Shown: piece after piece, positions 8,406 through 23,400 of the stretch | Layout: each line of letters begins with the position of its first letter | How positions within the stretch are numbered: position 1 is the first letter of the stretch | Source: Corylus avellana | Lineage: Eukaryota; Streptophyta; Magnoliopsida; Fagales; Betulaceae | Direction of reading: 5' to 3' | Assembly: GCF_901000735.1 (NCBI RefSeq) | Contig: NC_081541.1 | Span: 43,722,796 to 43,786,795, forward strand | Length of the DNA stretch: 64,000 nt | Made by a program: the position numbers and the translations under genes | Notes under the pieces: generated by a model | What the model saw: only the letters and a program-made list of their open reading frames with translations | Database searches by the model: none | Told to the model about the DNA's origin: nothing

Positions 8406-11400
8406 TCAGCTAACAGCATCTAAATCAACTTCTGCATCAGTCTCTCCATCTATCATTCCGGCTTCAACCTCAGCATCAGCTTCTAACTGACCTGCCTCTT
8501 GAGCAACATCAGTGTCGGAGCTTTGCTTCTGATGTTCATCCGGTGTTGGAGTGCCACCTTGGGATATATTGCCAGTTGCCGTGGCATCAACATCCATTTG
8601 TGCTGCTGAGGATTCAAAATCAGCTCTGATTCCTTCGCCATCAACTTCACTTGCAGGTGTAGCAATCTTCACCCCAAAAAAAAGGAAGAGATTATTTCGG
8701 AAGAAAAACTAGAATAATGCAAAAGGTGGTTCATCCAAGAGAGTTTTATAGGAATATTTCACACTGAATCATGAGCATAAAGGATCAAACTAGACCAAAT
8801 CTGAAGATCACTGGCCATCTTATGTTTCCCAACATCTAAAATTTCTGCAGTTGTCTCTAGTCTACAAATACACAGTATAAAATGCTCAAAGAGAATTTCC
8901 ATTCTTTGCTTCTAATTTGAGCATCTAAAATATTTTATTGCAATCTATTTTATTTTTGAGTTGATAACAATATCCACATCAATATCTCTATATTTATTCT
9001 TGGATTCGATGTAGTTATCTCTGCCCAGCGCGCCCCCCACACCCCCCCCCCCTTCCCTGTTTTCCTTTCTCAAAACCAGAATCCCATAAACCCATCCTCT
9101 ATGCTTCATATAATCATCTTAAAACTTTTTTTTGCATTTTACAAGTCACTTCGATATTTGGCAAGCAAAATGCTTCACCTTACAGCTCGCCTTTAAAATC
9201 TAGGCACGCCTAAGCCTTAATTCATATCAATTTCATGATCCAATATTTACTGAAATAGTGATCCCAGCAGAAAACAAAATACTGCAAAGGTAACTATTAT
9301 GAAAGACACCTGATTTTCCTCAACTTGTGGTGCAGCACCCTTTGTGTCATCCTTCTTAGCACGCTTAGACTTGTCATTTGGTTTTGCTTGGTATTTGGAC
9401 CGAACATCAGGTGGCAAAAGTTCTAGCGGCACAACCCCTTCTATACCATGATCGGTGAACTGCAACCAAATTTGCACGACATAATTTTTTAAGCGATTGT
9501 TTAACCACATAAAAGTTAAGAATGTGTTAATTGTAAAATTGAACATACTCTAGAAAATCCATCCAAGTCCTGACGAGCAGAAAATCGAAGACCCTTCCAA
9601 CAATAAACCTGCAGAAGAAAATGATAAACCATTCAGAACAAAATACACTTAAATATTAAGTTGAAGACCGATGGTCAACACAAAATACACTTAAAATTTA
9701 AAATGCATGTTCCACGGCATACATCCAAACAAATGGCAAAGTCTTTGAAAGGATTCATTACTTTGATTAGCAGATCATATTAAATTCATTGTTATTAATA
9801 GTAGAAACATACATAACACGTCCGAGTGCAGGACCATCTTCAGAGTAACATCAAACTAAATTAAATGTGAATTTCTAAAAAATAAAACTTACCCGACTAT
9901 TTTTGTGGTGATATTCAGCTTCTATTCCAGCTGATGCGTCCATCTGAAATTCCAAGAAGAAATGACTTAATTCTGATACTTGACAGATGAAATTGAGGCT
10001 CAAATACAAAGAAGAAACATTCATGATAACATAGTGATATGAAAGGGACAAAAATTATCTGTAATTTGAACTTCATGAGGCAAGGGTGCTTACATCTTCA
10101 GCCAAAGGTTTCCAGTATTCCATGATGGCAGGAGTTCGGACACGTTGAGGATCGGTCAAAGCATTCTGGACATGTTAATAAGCCCTTAAGCATAAAAAAA
10201 ATAGCCCAAAAGTGTTTAACTAATGCTATGACATAAAGTACATTGACATCAAACAAAATATATCATCCTTTAATTTGGGAGGAAGAGTGGCCCTCTACAA
10301 CCAAAGAGGTCATTGAGAGAGTGATCGGAGAGAGGATCCCTACTTAAAAAGATTAACATTGGGACTTTTTTTTCGTTTGGTCTTTTTGCGAGAAGGAAAT
10401 CCTATTGAAAGAAGAAAAAAAACAGAGCCTCAGTACATGGTGGTATCCAAAGACCCTAATCATTGCAAGCGATATTAACGCCTAAATTGGAAACCTTCTA
10501 AAAAGTCACAAAAGAGTTTCAAAACTTGGATGAAGCAAAAGCCTAGAGAAGAATGTTTAAAAGTTCAGTGATGAAAACTTCCACGGAAATCACTGCACAT
10601 GTCATAAATACTCCATCATGGTCCCCCATAGTATAGCCTAGTAATAACCACTTTCCAATGGTAATTGTCAAAATATGACAACAAAAGGTGATTACTGAAT
10701 GATTAAATCACTACAATCAACATATTGCTAGAGATTAACTTGTAGGTTGCTACAGCACAACATATGGATGGTTTTGAAGTATGCTTGCACAAAGAGTTTT
10801 TTAAGGTTCGTTTGTTGCCTACTAAAAACTAACAGAATTATTCAGTAAAAGAATACAAACCGGATTCTGATCCGCCCATTTCCACAACTGAGAGAGTTCT
10901 TTATTTCCCAGTCTCCACCTTGGTCTACTGCATCATTACAAGTACTCAATTTATAAGTAAATCTAGATTGACCGTTAAACATATCCACCATTTAAAATAT
11001 AAATTACAACATTTGAATGACTAAGAACAAAATAAAGGCCACAGAAAAGTTAGGAATTTCTTAATTTTGAATTTAAGCATGAGGTACAAGAACAAAATAA
11101 TGGCATGCAGCAAAAACATAATGGTTGGATTGGTTTGTACTAAACAGTAATATAAGTGGACAGAAAACCCTAGGAAACCATTCTCTCAAGAGCCAAATCA
11201 ACACTCACATTGGTGGAGATAACAATAAGTTAATAACTAAAGCCCACAGCCAAAGCCTTCTACACGGTGCCAAACCAGAATACTAGTTGGACAAGAAATG
11301 GCAACTTCTACTCCCACAACAAAACCCCCTGAAAAGCTTCTTTAATAATCACTCCATAAAAAATAAAAAGAAGAGAAATTCTAACAAAGTATATAGACAA

Positions 11401-14400
11401 GATGTCAATTCTGTTGTTTAAGAATAATCAACAGTACAGAACTTGTGGACAATTAACAAGCTTTTCCATTTTTTCTTTGCAACCTTGGAAGTCATCATCA
11501 CAACAATACATTTAGCTTCCCCAAAAAGAAATAAAAGACTTTTTAGTTTTTTTTTTTTAAAAAAAAAAACAAAGAGATTTTTAATAAGTCGTTTTTCAAT
11601 TGGTATATTAACTAAATCCATATCCAATTTACTAATATATTTCCAATATTCTGCTTGAACAACATGGATATAGAGACCAATATCTTACCCTTGGTCATTC
11701 AAAACATAGTAAATATAGTTAACCTTTCTGTTTGTACTGCCATATTAAAATATAAGGATGGCCTTCTATGTCGTAAATTAAACGCCTCATGAAGTACACA
11801 AATAGCCATGAAGGATTTGCAACAAAGAATTTTCGACTCTACAGAAAGTTGACTAAGAGATCTCAAAGGCCCCAAAGTAACACTAGAAAGTCTCCTAATC
11901 AAATTCTTTGATCCTTTCGCCCACATGTGACAAGAGAATCCATGCATTGGCATAATCTGCAGCAGTAGACACAGCATAACAACATCTCAGACAAGGTTTT
12001 GGGCACCCCATCCATGTTGCATTTAGTTTTCTTTTGAAGTTACTTGACAGTCCAAAATAAAGAATATTAATCCCAGACTGTTGACCCTTTGTTTACCAAA
12101 GAATATATTAGATGGAGAAAATACAAGTTTCCTTAACCATCCTAAGTATTCATATTCTCCTCTCCTAAAATACCTAATACCCTAAGATATTTGCCAAAGT
12201 TGTAATATTCTCAAATACCTCAAATCTTGCCAAAACAAATTAAATCTTCGAAATCTTCCTAAATCTATCAGAGCTATGCGCTGTATTTATCTACAATATA
12301 ACGTACAACCTTATGGTCCTTGAATAGATCAGAAACAATCAAACAAATAGAAATTACATGCTCATATTAAAGATAACCTGTACACCTTCATTACCTGTGG
12401 ATTTAAAATTCAGAATTAATTTAAAATTTAGCAATCAACAAAGTAAAAAGCATGAAAACAATATTTGAAAAAGTTGAGATATCAGTGTTTTCAGCTGATT
12501 GATTCCACTACCGATGTGAAGGACCCTCCACAAAACCTCCTGCTGTCTCATAGACTCATACTGACTATTGGGGTAAGGAAACATGGATTAAAAAGAAATT
12601 ATTGATGTTCCTCTCTATCCTTCTAAGTATTTCTCTTATAAAAAAATCAAATTCTAACAGCATCTATTATCATTGAAAAAATAAAGCAATAAAGAACCAG
12701 AGACAATCACTCACATACCGTTTTTTAGTTCCATCTTGTACTGTTTTCTTCTCTAATGGTTGCTTTTCAAATGGTGGGCAACCATCGCGTTTCCACCACA
12801 CCTAAGTGCAAAGAGATTTGACACAAATTAAGCTAGACAGCAACCATTGTGATTTCCATAGAATATTTTAAAAGAAAGACACACACAGATTAAAAAGCAC
12901 ACTCACCCAATTCTTCTCACGTTCTAATATATGCTCAATTTTACGAAGAAAATCCTTCCCTTTAGGTGGAGTCATTTCAAGCAGTTTTTTCACACGCTCC
13001 TCGCATGATTTTATTTCCTCTTTCTGGAATCAACAAGAGAACATCATTAAAAAAATTAAAGTATTATAAATACATATTTACACATCTCAACATGTCTTCA
13101 GTAATATACAATTCTGAAGTATACATGCTGAAGTACTACACAAATCAGGACGTTGATGTACAAAAACAGTAGAACTTATCACCCATTTTTCAACCATCCC
13201 CATATAGCGAATGAGTGAATCTATCATTGAATTTTTGTGAGACCCATTATAGCTATTCCGTTGTTTGCTCTCCTTATTATTCTCTCCCTTTACATTTTTT
13301 AGGTTAGCAAGATAGTTTTCTGCCCTAGCGGCGGCGCTGTTTAGGCGCTGTGCGCTAGGCTCTGGTCAGCCGCTATGGAACGGCGCTTCTCCATAAAAGC
13401 AAAATCCTTTTGCCTGTCAGCGAAGGAAGGGTGTCCTGATCTTCGGTTGGAGGAAAAGAGAAAAGGGTTCGTAGGGGTAATTTTCGTGAGCCAACCTTGT
13501 GCTTCATGGTTGGTGGATATGGTCGAGGAGAAGAGTCAATCTCTATTGAAGGTTGATATTGCCAAGTCATACCGTGAGGGCAACAAGGCTTTGATGGTGC
13601 ATGGGGGTGTTAATAAGGCAGGTAGTTTCCTGGAGGTGGCCGTCTTTGCTGAGGGAGGTCGTAAAGGAATCATTTGGCTACCTGCGGGCTGAGGAGGGAG
13701 GGGATGGCGTCGGTTTGCAAATGAATTGCGGAGGTTGTTGGGTCCAACAGCCTCTACGCACCATGTTCCGGGGACGCAGCTCAAGCTTGGTTTGGGAGAA
13801 TCCATCTCTAGATGTCACCCTGGGGACTCCTTTGCGGAGGTTCTTCGACTGGCAGCTGGTTCTGAGGAGCCTTCCATTGGGAGGAGGGTTAGATCTTCGC
13901 AACTCATTGATCTCTTCCCGGTGAAGGACTCTTTCGAGCCCGGGTACGGTGAGTATGAGTCGCGGGTGATGGTGGACTGGTTGGAGTTGGAGTTGCCGGA
14001 TCCTGCTAATCTGGCTACATGTTTTACCCCGACAGCGGATCATACGAAGAAGAAGAAGAAGAATAAGACGTTACTAGGTCTTTTACGTTCTGTTTTGGGC
14101 CGGGTCCTAGCTGGGTTAGTTAAAGGACTTTTAGTTGGGTTGGGTGTTCGCGAGTTTGGGTCTTTCCTTAAGCCCAAACATGCTGGGTATTTCAAGACAG
14201 CTTGGCGCAGGGGTTTGAAGCGTCGTGTTAAGTATTTGCCCAAATCGCAACAATGTGGTTCTGCCTCGCCGGGAGAGATGGATGTTCCGGCCGATCGTAG
14301 GGAGGCGTGCGTATCTGAGGTATTTGCGCCGGTCGCCGGTGGTATCGCCGGGGTTTCTAGTGATGATTCCGAGCTTGCGTTGGTGGGCTGTCGTTGGCGG

Positions 14401-17400
14401 AGGTGCATCCGGAGTCTCAACTGGTTTGTGCGGTGGGGTCTGTGTCTCTTGGAACGGCGACGGTCCCTGTTTTTCCGACGAAGGCTGCTCTGTTGCCGAA
14501 GAATACCCAGAACTGGTTGTTGACTCCGGTGAGTACCCATGTCTCTCCTTTGTCTCCGGTGGTGGTCTCTGCTCCTCCGGTGGTGGTCTCTGCTCCTCCG
14601 GTGGGAGCTGGTGCTGTTCCGGCGAAGGAGTTTGAACCCGTTAAGACTGCTCCGGCGAAAGGGTTGCTACGTCGGGGGTTTTTAGGGTCTAGAAATGTTT
14701 CCTCTTCCTCTCTGCCTGGGATGAAGGAGGCTTCATTGTCGGTAAAGGGCTCTAAGGTTGTAGTCGAAGATTCACTGACTTGTTCTATTTCGGGAAAGCA
14801 TGCGGCTGAGCTGGGTTCGAGATTAAGCGAACCTTTTCCTCGAATGTTGGAGAGTGGTGCTCCGATTTATTCCTCTGTTTCCAAATCTCAAATAGGGTAT
14901 GCCCGGAGGGTGAAGGAGAATCTTGCCAAGCAGTTGTAGAAGAACAAGGAGCTGTTTGCCGACGTTGTAGCGGAACCCTCCGAGAAGGGGGTGGGGAACT
15001 ATTCGGAGGAGGTTATAGATGCGGAGAATTTCGCCTCCAGTGTGGGACTGTCTAATGGTGAAGGAGGTGATGAGAAGAGTCTTTTGAATCTCTTTTCGAA
15101 TATTGAAGAGGTGCGGGAGCCCTTTACCTCTAAGGCAAAAGGGAAGCGGGAAATCAATAATTTAGAATGCTCCATCAACTATGAGGTTAGAGAGAGACTT
15201 TCTCCGAAGCGGTACTATCGCCGTCGGGGTTGTGTTGGAACCAAAAATGCATTCTCCTTTCCTCCAGAGGTGCATTAGGGTTCTGGTATTTTTTTAGGGC
15301 TGGTGGTGGGTTTGTGGGCTTCAGTGTTTGGGTTTTTTGGGTTCTTGCTTTGGTTTTTTCGTTTGGTGGTGGTTATAGTTGGGTCGGGTTTCTTTGGGGT
15401 CTGTTTTTTGGGTTTTTTTGGGCTACCTATGTATACTCTCTTGTGTACTTAGAGGTGCATTGCGCTTTTTTTTGTTATATACAATTTACTTATCAAAAAA
15501 AAAAACTTATCACCCATTAGTACGAAGATTCCATTGTTTACTAATGAATTTGATAAGAAGAAGACAAAGATATGAAAGAGCACTGACCATGCTTTCAGAT
15601 GGCAAATCTTTCTCGTTCTTCCCTGGGGCCTACAAGAAAATAGGAGCTGCTAAATTATATATTACATCGATACCAAAATACAGAAGCACAGAATTTAAAT
15701 TAAAACCTTCAGATTATCATTACCCTCAGATAATCAAACAATATGAGGCACTGCACAAGAACATGGCGTCGAAAACTTGGATCCTTCAACTGTGGCCCAA
15801 AAAATATTTAAATGAATATATGCCTTTTAAATCAAGATTCAAGCTATTATTCAATTCTTACATGAATCATTATTTCTAGTCACTGCTTACCTCTAAACCC
15901 ATCAGTTTACTGCTTGTAAGATATTTTATGCTGAAATTTGATGCCTCTTCCTCCAAGTTATTAGCATCCCCTTCTTCATCACTTAATGGTTGAGCTTCAA
16001 AGGTATTCAAGACAATCTATACATTTCAAAATCCAGGGAAAAAATTGAGGTAAATAGTGAAATAGGAAAAACCAAAAAAAAAAAAAAACCAAGACGAAGT
16101 ATATCAGATAACCTATCGACAGATGAAAGGTTTACCATTAAGCTGGATGTAAATTTCTGCCATTTAGCAGTAGTAGGAGTTAGAGAAGCAGGGTTGCAAA
16201 AGTATTCCTGAAAACCCATGCAGACAATCATCAGCAAATTCAGCTTATATATGAAAACATCACATATATCATCTACCTAAGCTGTCCAACTGAAACAATT
16301 TTCAATTAAGGCTATGAACCTCCATGCAACACAGATTATTTTGGTTAGTGGAAATCATACAAGCAGATTCACAGCTCTGACATATGGATCCATGAATATA
16401 ATGTGCAGCTGGAAGTCATCATAAAATTGATGGAGCAAAAGGTTCCCAACATTATTTTACTTTATAATTATTCACAAACTACAAAAAAGCTCAGCTCATC
16501 ACAATCAAGTTGAACAGCACCAATAGTTTGGGAAATTCGTGGAATGTTTTGAGTTTTCAATTCAGTTACATATGGAAATCAATCCAGAGCTGGAAATAAT
16601 ATTGAACATTCACTGAATTCAAGAGCATTGCATGCATGGGTCAGACATTTGTTTTACAAAGTTAGTTCATCCATCATAGAGTGTATTAAGTGGGAATATG
16701 CAATGGTTGAACAATCCCCTATCTCCTTCTCTTTCTTTCAAGCCAAGCAGTAACAGAAACAAAGAAATAGGAAAGGAGAATGATTTTGAAGATCTAAAGA
16801 TTTACATTGCCATTTCAATAGAGGCAGGTCTACTAGCCTCAGTTACTCAAGTTGAACTTACATTTAACCTAACTGTACCTTGTGTTAAGTCAATCTTACT
16901 AAGAAATTGTAATTGGCCAAGGATGTTACTCCTAATCAATCGTCTCAACAAAAATTGTTACCACTAATCTAACCAGCTTCTGTTTCCCCCAATAGAATAA
17001 GTTCAAAACATATATTCATCCATATATGTCTAGTAAGCCTTTCCAATCTTGCAGATTGACAGCCAAACCCCAGATTGAAATCTTACAATATATGTTCACA
17101 AAGTTTCATCATGAATGCGGAATTTCCTTTTCCATTTTTTTTGCAAGTAATATTCATCATCAATAGAAAATTTCTAGAAGCTACTACCAAATGCACATTA
17201 AGATTCACTTGCACGAAAAAAAAGTGCACACAAACACCTCTCCCCCACCACTCGAACAATTTTGCAAGGAAAAAACAAAGAATTACAAAATCCTCCACAT
17301 TCTATTATGCATGTAACCACATAGGTTTCTTTCCTTATCCTTCGGGCATCTTATGCAAATTCAATTATACTTATAGAATCACCTAAGTACAAACTTTATT

Positions 17401-20400
17401 TCCTTATTCTTCTGCTCACAAAGCCCCAAAAACTCTGCAGTCCAAGAAGAAACCCCCAGGGAGAAAGTATCAATGTCCTGTGAACAACCAAGTATTTAGC
17501 ACTTTTAAATTATGTCCACTTTACGCACAACATGACCAAATAAGACTGCTTCTATCAATTTACATCTCAACTTCACCAACTCCAAACACCAATCTAACCC
17601 ACTTTACTCCAAACATCCTAAAGGTCAAATTCCACAAGTCTCGCAATATCATAGTGAAAAAGGAGGTGATCAGAAGTTTCCCCCACTCTTTTTGAACATA
17701 CAACACCAATCTATCACTATGATGTGCAGCTCCCAGAGATTATCCATCGTAAGAATTTTTCTAAAGATGTTGTCCACGTGAAGAAAGCTACCCTCAAAGT
17801 AGCCTTGGACCTCTGGAGGCTCTTCCAAGGGAAAGAATAGTCAACATTGGAGAGGAGAACTTTGAAAGAAGTTCTAACCTCAAAAGATTGTCTTTTGGAA
17901 GGAACCCAACAACATTTATCTTCATCTCGCTGACTCCTAACAGAATATAGAGCATTGAGAAGGAAGATGCAGTATCCACCTCCCAATCATGCACCAATTT
18001 GCTAAAGCCACATCCCAATGCACCTCGTCATTGTGAGTAAACATGTGATCAGCCACCAAAGCATCCCTATTCCTTGCAATGCAAAAAAGCTCCAAAAGGA
18101 TTTCTTTTTAGAGGACGATCCCCACACCAAGTGTCGTGCCAAAACCAGGTCTGAAAGCCATCACCCACCACAATAGTAACAAAACTAGAGAAGGCACCTC
18201 ATCCCCTCCTAATATGCTTCCATAGACTCGTCCCATAAGGCCCAGTAACAGCTTTAGAGCACCATCCGCCCACCAGACTTCCATAATTTTCAGTCGCAAG
18301 ATATTATTAATTAGCTACTTGTACTTTAAGTTCATGATTTGTTATCACAAAAGAGTAGTTCTGGCATTATTTTATATGCACTAGGTACAAAGACTCTTCT
18401 CAATAGCATGGCAGCAAGATACGTGGGAGAAATGACTTTTCTTTAACTAAATAATCATGCTTCCAAAAGAGAAAGTTCACCTGTAAACTCCAAAAAGTCT
18501 TATAAAAGTTGAAATCAATAGAAAGGCCTGAAAAAACAAGGAAACTGATTAGTGTATAAGCACAAGGAAGAACCCTGTACACAGTAAATACAAACCAGGA
18601 ATAGATTGACACTGTTTAGCACGGATGTACCATCAGGAGGGTCTTTCTCATATTTTGTTTCATTTGATGTGTTGAAAACTCCTTTTATATTCACAGCTGC
18701 AAGAATTAAATGAAATCAGCAAACTCCCAAGAATTAAATGAAATCAGCAAACTAACATGAATACGGCAGAAAAAGTAAAAAAGCAATCAAAATAAACGAG
18801 AAAATCAGGGTTGACTACAAGTACCTGAGCGTTCAGACAATGGAAAAAAATGTGCCAAAAACATGAGAATTCTTCCACAAAACACCACATCATTCGCCTA
18901 CAAATGTAAATACAAAAACATTAAAAAGAAAGGTCAGATCCACAATTACATTTCTCAATTGAAGTTCCTTTCTAATATGAAGATAAATATAACAATCCTG
19001 ATTCTTGAATGACAATAGTGTTAAAAGATTTGGCTGTCAGTAATATAATTAAAATAATAATAAGATATCAGCTGTGCTTTTTAGTTCAAAAAAAATGTCA
19101 AAGTGACTAGAATTACATATTCTTGTTGTTAAACATGTCCCTCTTGTCAACAGAAGCACAAATATTACGGCTTTTGCTTGGTTGGTGACATAGTTCATAT
19201 AATCAACTTGCTTCAAAATAGGTTAAAAAGATGCTCCCCTTGTATATGTGTGAAAGGTCTAACAAGTAGCAAGACAGTAAACTACCTTCCACCCATCACT
19301 CCGCATCTTCCACATGCATGGTAAGGAGAAGCTGAACATTGATGACTGCTCTTCAAGAAATCTACACAACTGGAATCTAGATACCAGAGACCACCTTTAA
19401 TGTATTGTGGTCTCTCCTGTTGGCTTTGGAGATTGTTTTAAGGCCAAGGTTCTAAGTCCAACTTAGGAATAGATCTGGACATTGGGAAACTCCAGAGTGA
19501 AACCATCATCCTTATTTAAACACTCTTTTCTTCTTTCCTTCAAAACTTCAAACGAAGTTTTTTAACTGGAAATCACTTATTCTGTGGTGCAAATGCAACA
19601 GTGATATAGAATGTAAATAAAATAGAGAGGGTTTGAATGAAATTGGCAGAGATGATGGTGGCGGTGTCGCCATGTCAGTTGTACCAATAATTCGCTATTG
19701 TGACAGATAGTAACAGCCATTTCATCCGACATGCATATATTTTATTTTCCAATAGATTTACATATTTCATAATGGAATTTTTTTGATGCAGTGAGTAAAA
19801 GCTCTGGTTGATTGCTGTTAAAGAATTCTTGTTTAGGCAGTTCATATCTACATCAAGAATTCAAGTATTGTATATGTCATTTGGCAATCTCAGATGTGTT
19901 CATATATCTGTTGGCTAAAAGGAGGCACAACCTTGGGAAACCTAGACTCATTGCGAGCCTTTCCTTTTCTGATCTTTGGATGGGGGCGCACGTTGGAAAT
20001 ATGATAATATATGTTGAAATCACACTATCATGGGGAATACTAATCTACATCGCATCAATTCCTATGAAACGGTAAATTGATTCATATTAATTCAAAAAGG
20101 GGTGAGACACTGTTCATCATTGCAAACTACAACACTACATGTGCATCAATAGAATGATATTCAAACACATTACAATATCAGCACAAATCTCGATATAAAA
20201 AAAAAAAAAAAAACAAAATAATTAAAAAAAAATGGTGAAGAAAAAAGGCAAACAACAAGAATGATGGCCCTCTATATAAACCTTTGATAGACGACGAAGA
20301 AGTTGATTGCACGTTCTCAGCATCACAAGTTTCCCACGAGCGAAAAGCTCTTGCTGTTTGTAATGCAGCCAAATATATTTAAAACAAATATAAGTCAAGG

Positions 20401-23400
20401 TAAGGATTACAGAGATTAATGAATCCAGAAAAATAAATACAGGAAAATAAATAAATATATCCATTGAAAACACAGTTACCTTCCCTAAAATATCTTGTTT
20501 ACTCTCTATATAACCAAAAATATCTTTGCAGTTTCTCATTGTAGACATTTCTGTCAAGTCTTCCAACAGTTGAAATATCATGCCACCTTCAACATGTTCT
20601 CTCTCACAAAGATACAGCACAATGTCTGACCGGAAAAATAACATTAGAGAGTGTGACTATTAGATTTCAAAATTTTAAAGGTAGTATTAACTCAATTATG
20701 TGCCTAAAGAACGTCAAAGTCATATCAAAATGTCAAAAGATACACCCCCAAAAAGTCACAGCACAGATACAGACAATTAGAGATTTTCAAGACCTATGGA
20801 AGTCCAAAATAAGAAGCCTTCAAATCCAAATATACAGAAACACCAACACCAGCAAGCCGGATGGCTGATTACACACTAAAGAGATGTCCTACTGGTAAGT
20901 TTCAAACATATTTCACCTCATAATTATCAAAAAGATTTCCCATTTTATCTCGTTCCAAGGGGACCAAAATTAAGTAGATGAATTTCAAGAAAATTTCTTG
21001 TAATTGATTCCGCATCTTTTGTATATCAGTCCGCCAATGCCTGCAATGATTGGGGCATTTCACAAGACAATAATGACATGATATGGCAATGAGTAGAACA
21101 ATTCGACTCAAAATTATCTTGAGTCCATAATATAACTAATTTATCACTAGCTAAGGTTACCATTGAAAACTCTACCAATGTTGAACTAAAGCAATACATA
21201 TCCAATCCATACAGCATTAGAAACAGATGATGGAACTCCTCATATAAAGTTGCAGCAAGAAGAAACATGTACAGACCAAGAAGACGAGGAATATGACCCT
21301 GGGTTGTTTCCCCATCATCAATTGATTGCCCATACATCATTATTTGCTCCCCTGACTGTACTGAAGATGACTGTACCAAATACAAGCAAAACTTAAGTCA
21401 ATCAAAGAAAAATCTAGCTAGTAACAAAAGTGAACTGCAATATGAATAAAAATATAATACATGTCCAGCTGATGAAGAAAACATATATTCTTTTTTTTCC
21501 TGTGGGTTTTTACTGTGCTAAACAAAGGCGAAGAAATCTGTACAGCCTACTTTAAACTACAATGGACACAGCATATTACTATATTAGCCTAATTTAATTG
21601 AAGTAAAGTAACTCAGTTTAATTGTTAGTTTAAAATTAAATGATAAATGAGTCTAGCCTCTAAATGTGCAAACACCAACCAATCAGATCACCTAATTGAA
21701 AATGCTTCCTGAATCTACTAGCGCACATAGATTGATCATTTTTACAACATCTGCATCTTTTTCATAAACAAAATTAACAAGGAAAGAAAGAAAGTACAGG
21801 AGAAAATTTAAAAGGTAACTAAATAATTTTTTTATATATATAAGTAAATCAATCTCATTAAAAGTGCGGACGGGCACAACCCTAGCATACAAAAAGTATA
21901 CATGAGAAACTCCCTATTAAGGAAAAATAGAAGAACAAAAATCCAAAAAATTAGAAAAAAGAGGACTATTATACGCCACTATGGCACTATCCATGTATAA
22001 AGAGATTTGAACATGACATGCTTTAGCTCTTCCAACAAAATTTAGTGATCATCAAAGCACCTTGCATTCCGCTCTCTCCATATGCAACACATTAAGCTCA
22101 GAGGTGACATCCTCTAGGCTTCTAAAATGTTACGACTTCCCAACTACCCTCTCCAACATGCCAATAACTCTATTACCCTTCTAGGCATGACCCATTCTAC
22201 ACCAAATAGGCAAAAAATCAAAGCCAATAATTCTCTTGCAATTTCACAGTAAAGAAGAAGATGATCTATGCACTCCCCACTCCTTTCGCACATACAACAC
22301 CACTCCACCACTATGACTTTCCTCTTCCTCAAATTATCTAAAGTCAATATATTCCCTACCACCATCGTCCACTCAAAGAATGCCACTCTCGAAGGAGCCT
22401 TAACTCTCCAGATACTCTTCCAAAGAAATGGGGAACCAACTTAACCAATAAAAGTACATTTGCCACTGAGTTTATATCTTGGAGACCATAGAAGAAGGGC
22501 ATAATGAATTGGCTAAGTAAATTATTGCCAATGAAATGAATAGGTGTCCATTGTTTTTTTTTTTTTTGATAAGTAGGTGTCCATTGTAAATTAGGGGCTT
22601 CCCTGCCCTCCAAAAAAATAGCAAAAAAGAAGGAACATAGTGGGGAAACTTATATTAAATATATTCTCATGATGTTTTACCATATTTGAACAAGAAGAAA
22701 GTAAATATTTTTCCAGGACCAACTAAAGGTACCCATTAATCTTCTGTCTGAATTTGAAATATAATAATAATAATTAAAAAACAAAAAAGATAAATTTGTG
22801 CTGTCTTTTTTTTATTATTTTTTTTTTTTCTATATAAGTACAGGAAATTTATTAAAAGTGCAAGGGGCGAAACCCAAGTGCACAAGAAAAACACCCAGCA
22901 ATCAAGAGTGAGAAAAAAGAGAACAAAAAGAGCATACATAGAGACATAGAAAATGGTGGTAGCAAAGATCCACTAAGATAGAGATTTAGGAAAACAAGTT
23001 CATAGATCTGAGCTCGTTCTCACTCGATCGTCAAATTTTCAATTGTTCCTTTCTCTCCAAATGCACCACATTAAAAAGCACGCAATTTCATATGGAGAAA
23101 AAACAACCAATCAGACCCTCCATTGATCATGCACAAAAGGATATGGATAATATACAGTCCACAAGTATAACCACACAAATCATTAAAGTTCTTGAACAAG
23201 CAACATACCACCAGTTCCTGAAGCAATGTCCGAAGAATATTTTCTAACAATTGATTCTCATCTTGGGCTAGTTTTGTTTGTTTCTGTCAAGAGAAAAAAT
23301 TTCACCTGTTAAGACTTCAAAAAACCAACTCTTAACAATAAAATATAAGCATGCAGTCCACTGATAGACTAACTATGTCTGACAGTTGTGATCATCTCAT

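Noticed and set aside
8483..8665. Second minus-strand open frame over the THO1 last exon
   Set aside because: Shifted frame of the genuine exon, which matches the THO1 C-terminus in the other frame.
11418..11658. Open frames on both strands around a T8/A10 run
   Set aside because: Low complexity, intronic, antisense to each other, no homology.
14040..14540. 166-codon antisense open frame
   Set aside because: Shadow of the LINE ORF1 on the other strand, caused by its balanced base composition.
13375..15278. Possible host gene inside the THO1 intron
   Set aside because: ORF1-like LINE sequence with a perfect flanking TSD and A-tail. It is a transposon, not a nested gene.
19812..20075. 87-codon open frame on plus in a THO1 intron
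   Set aside because: No recognisable family, no splice context, chance length in AT-rich DNA.
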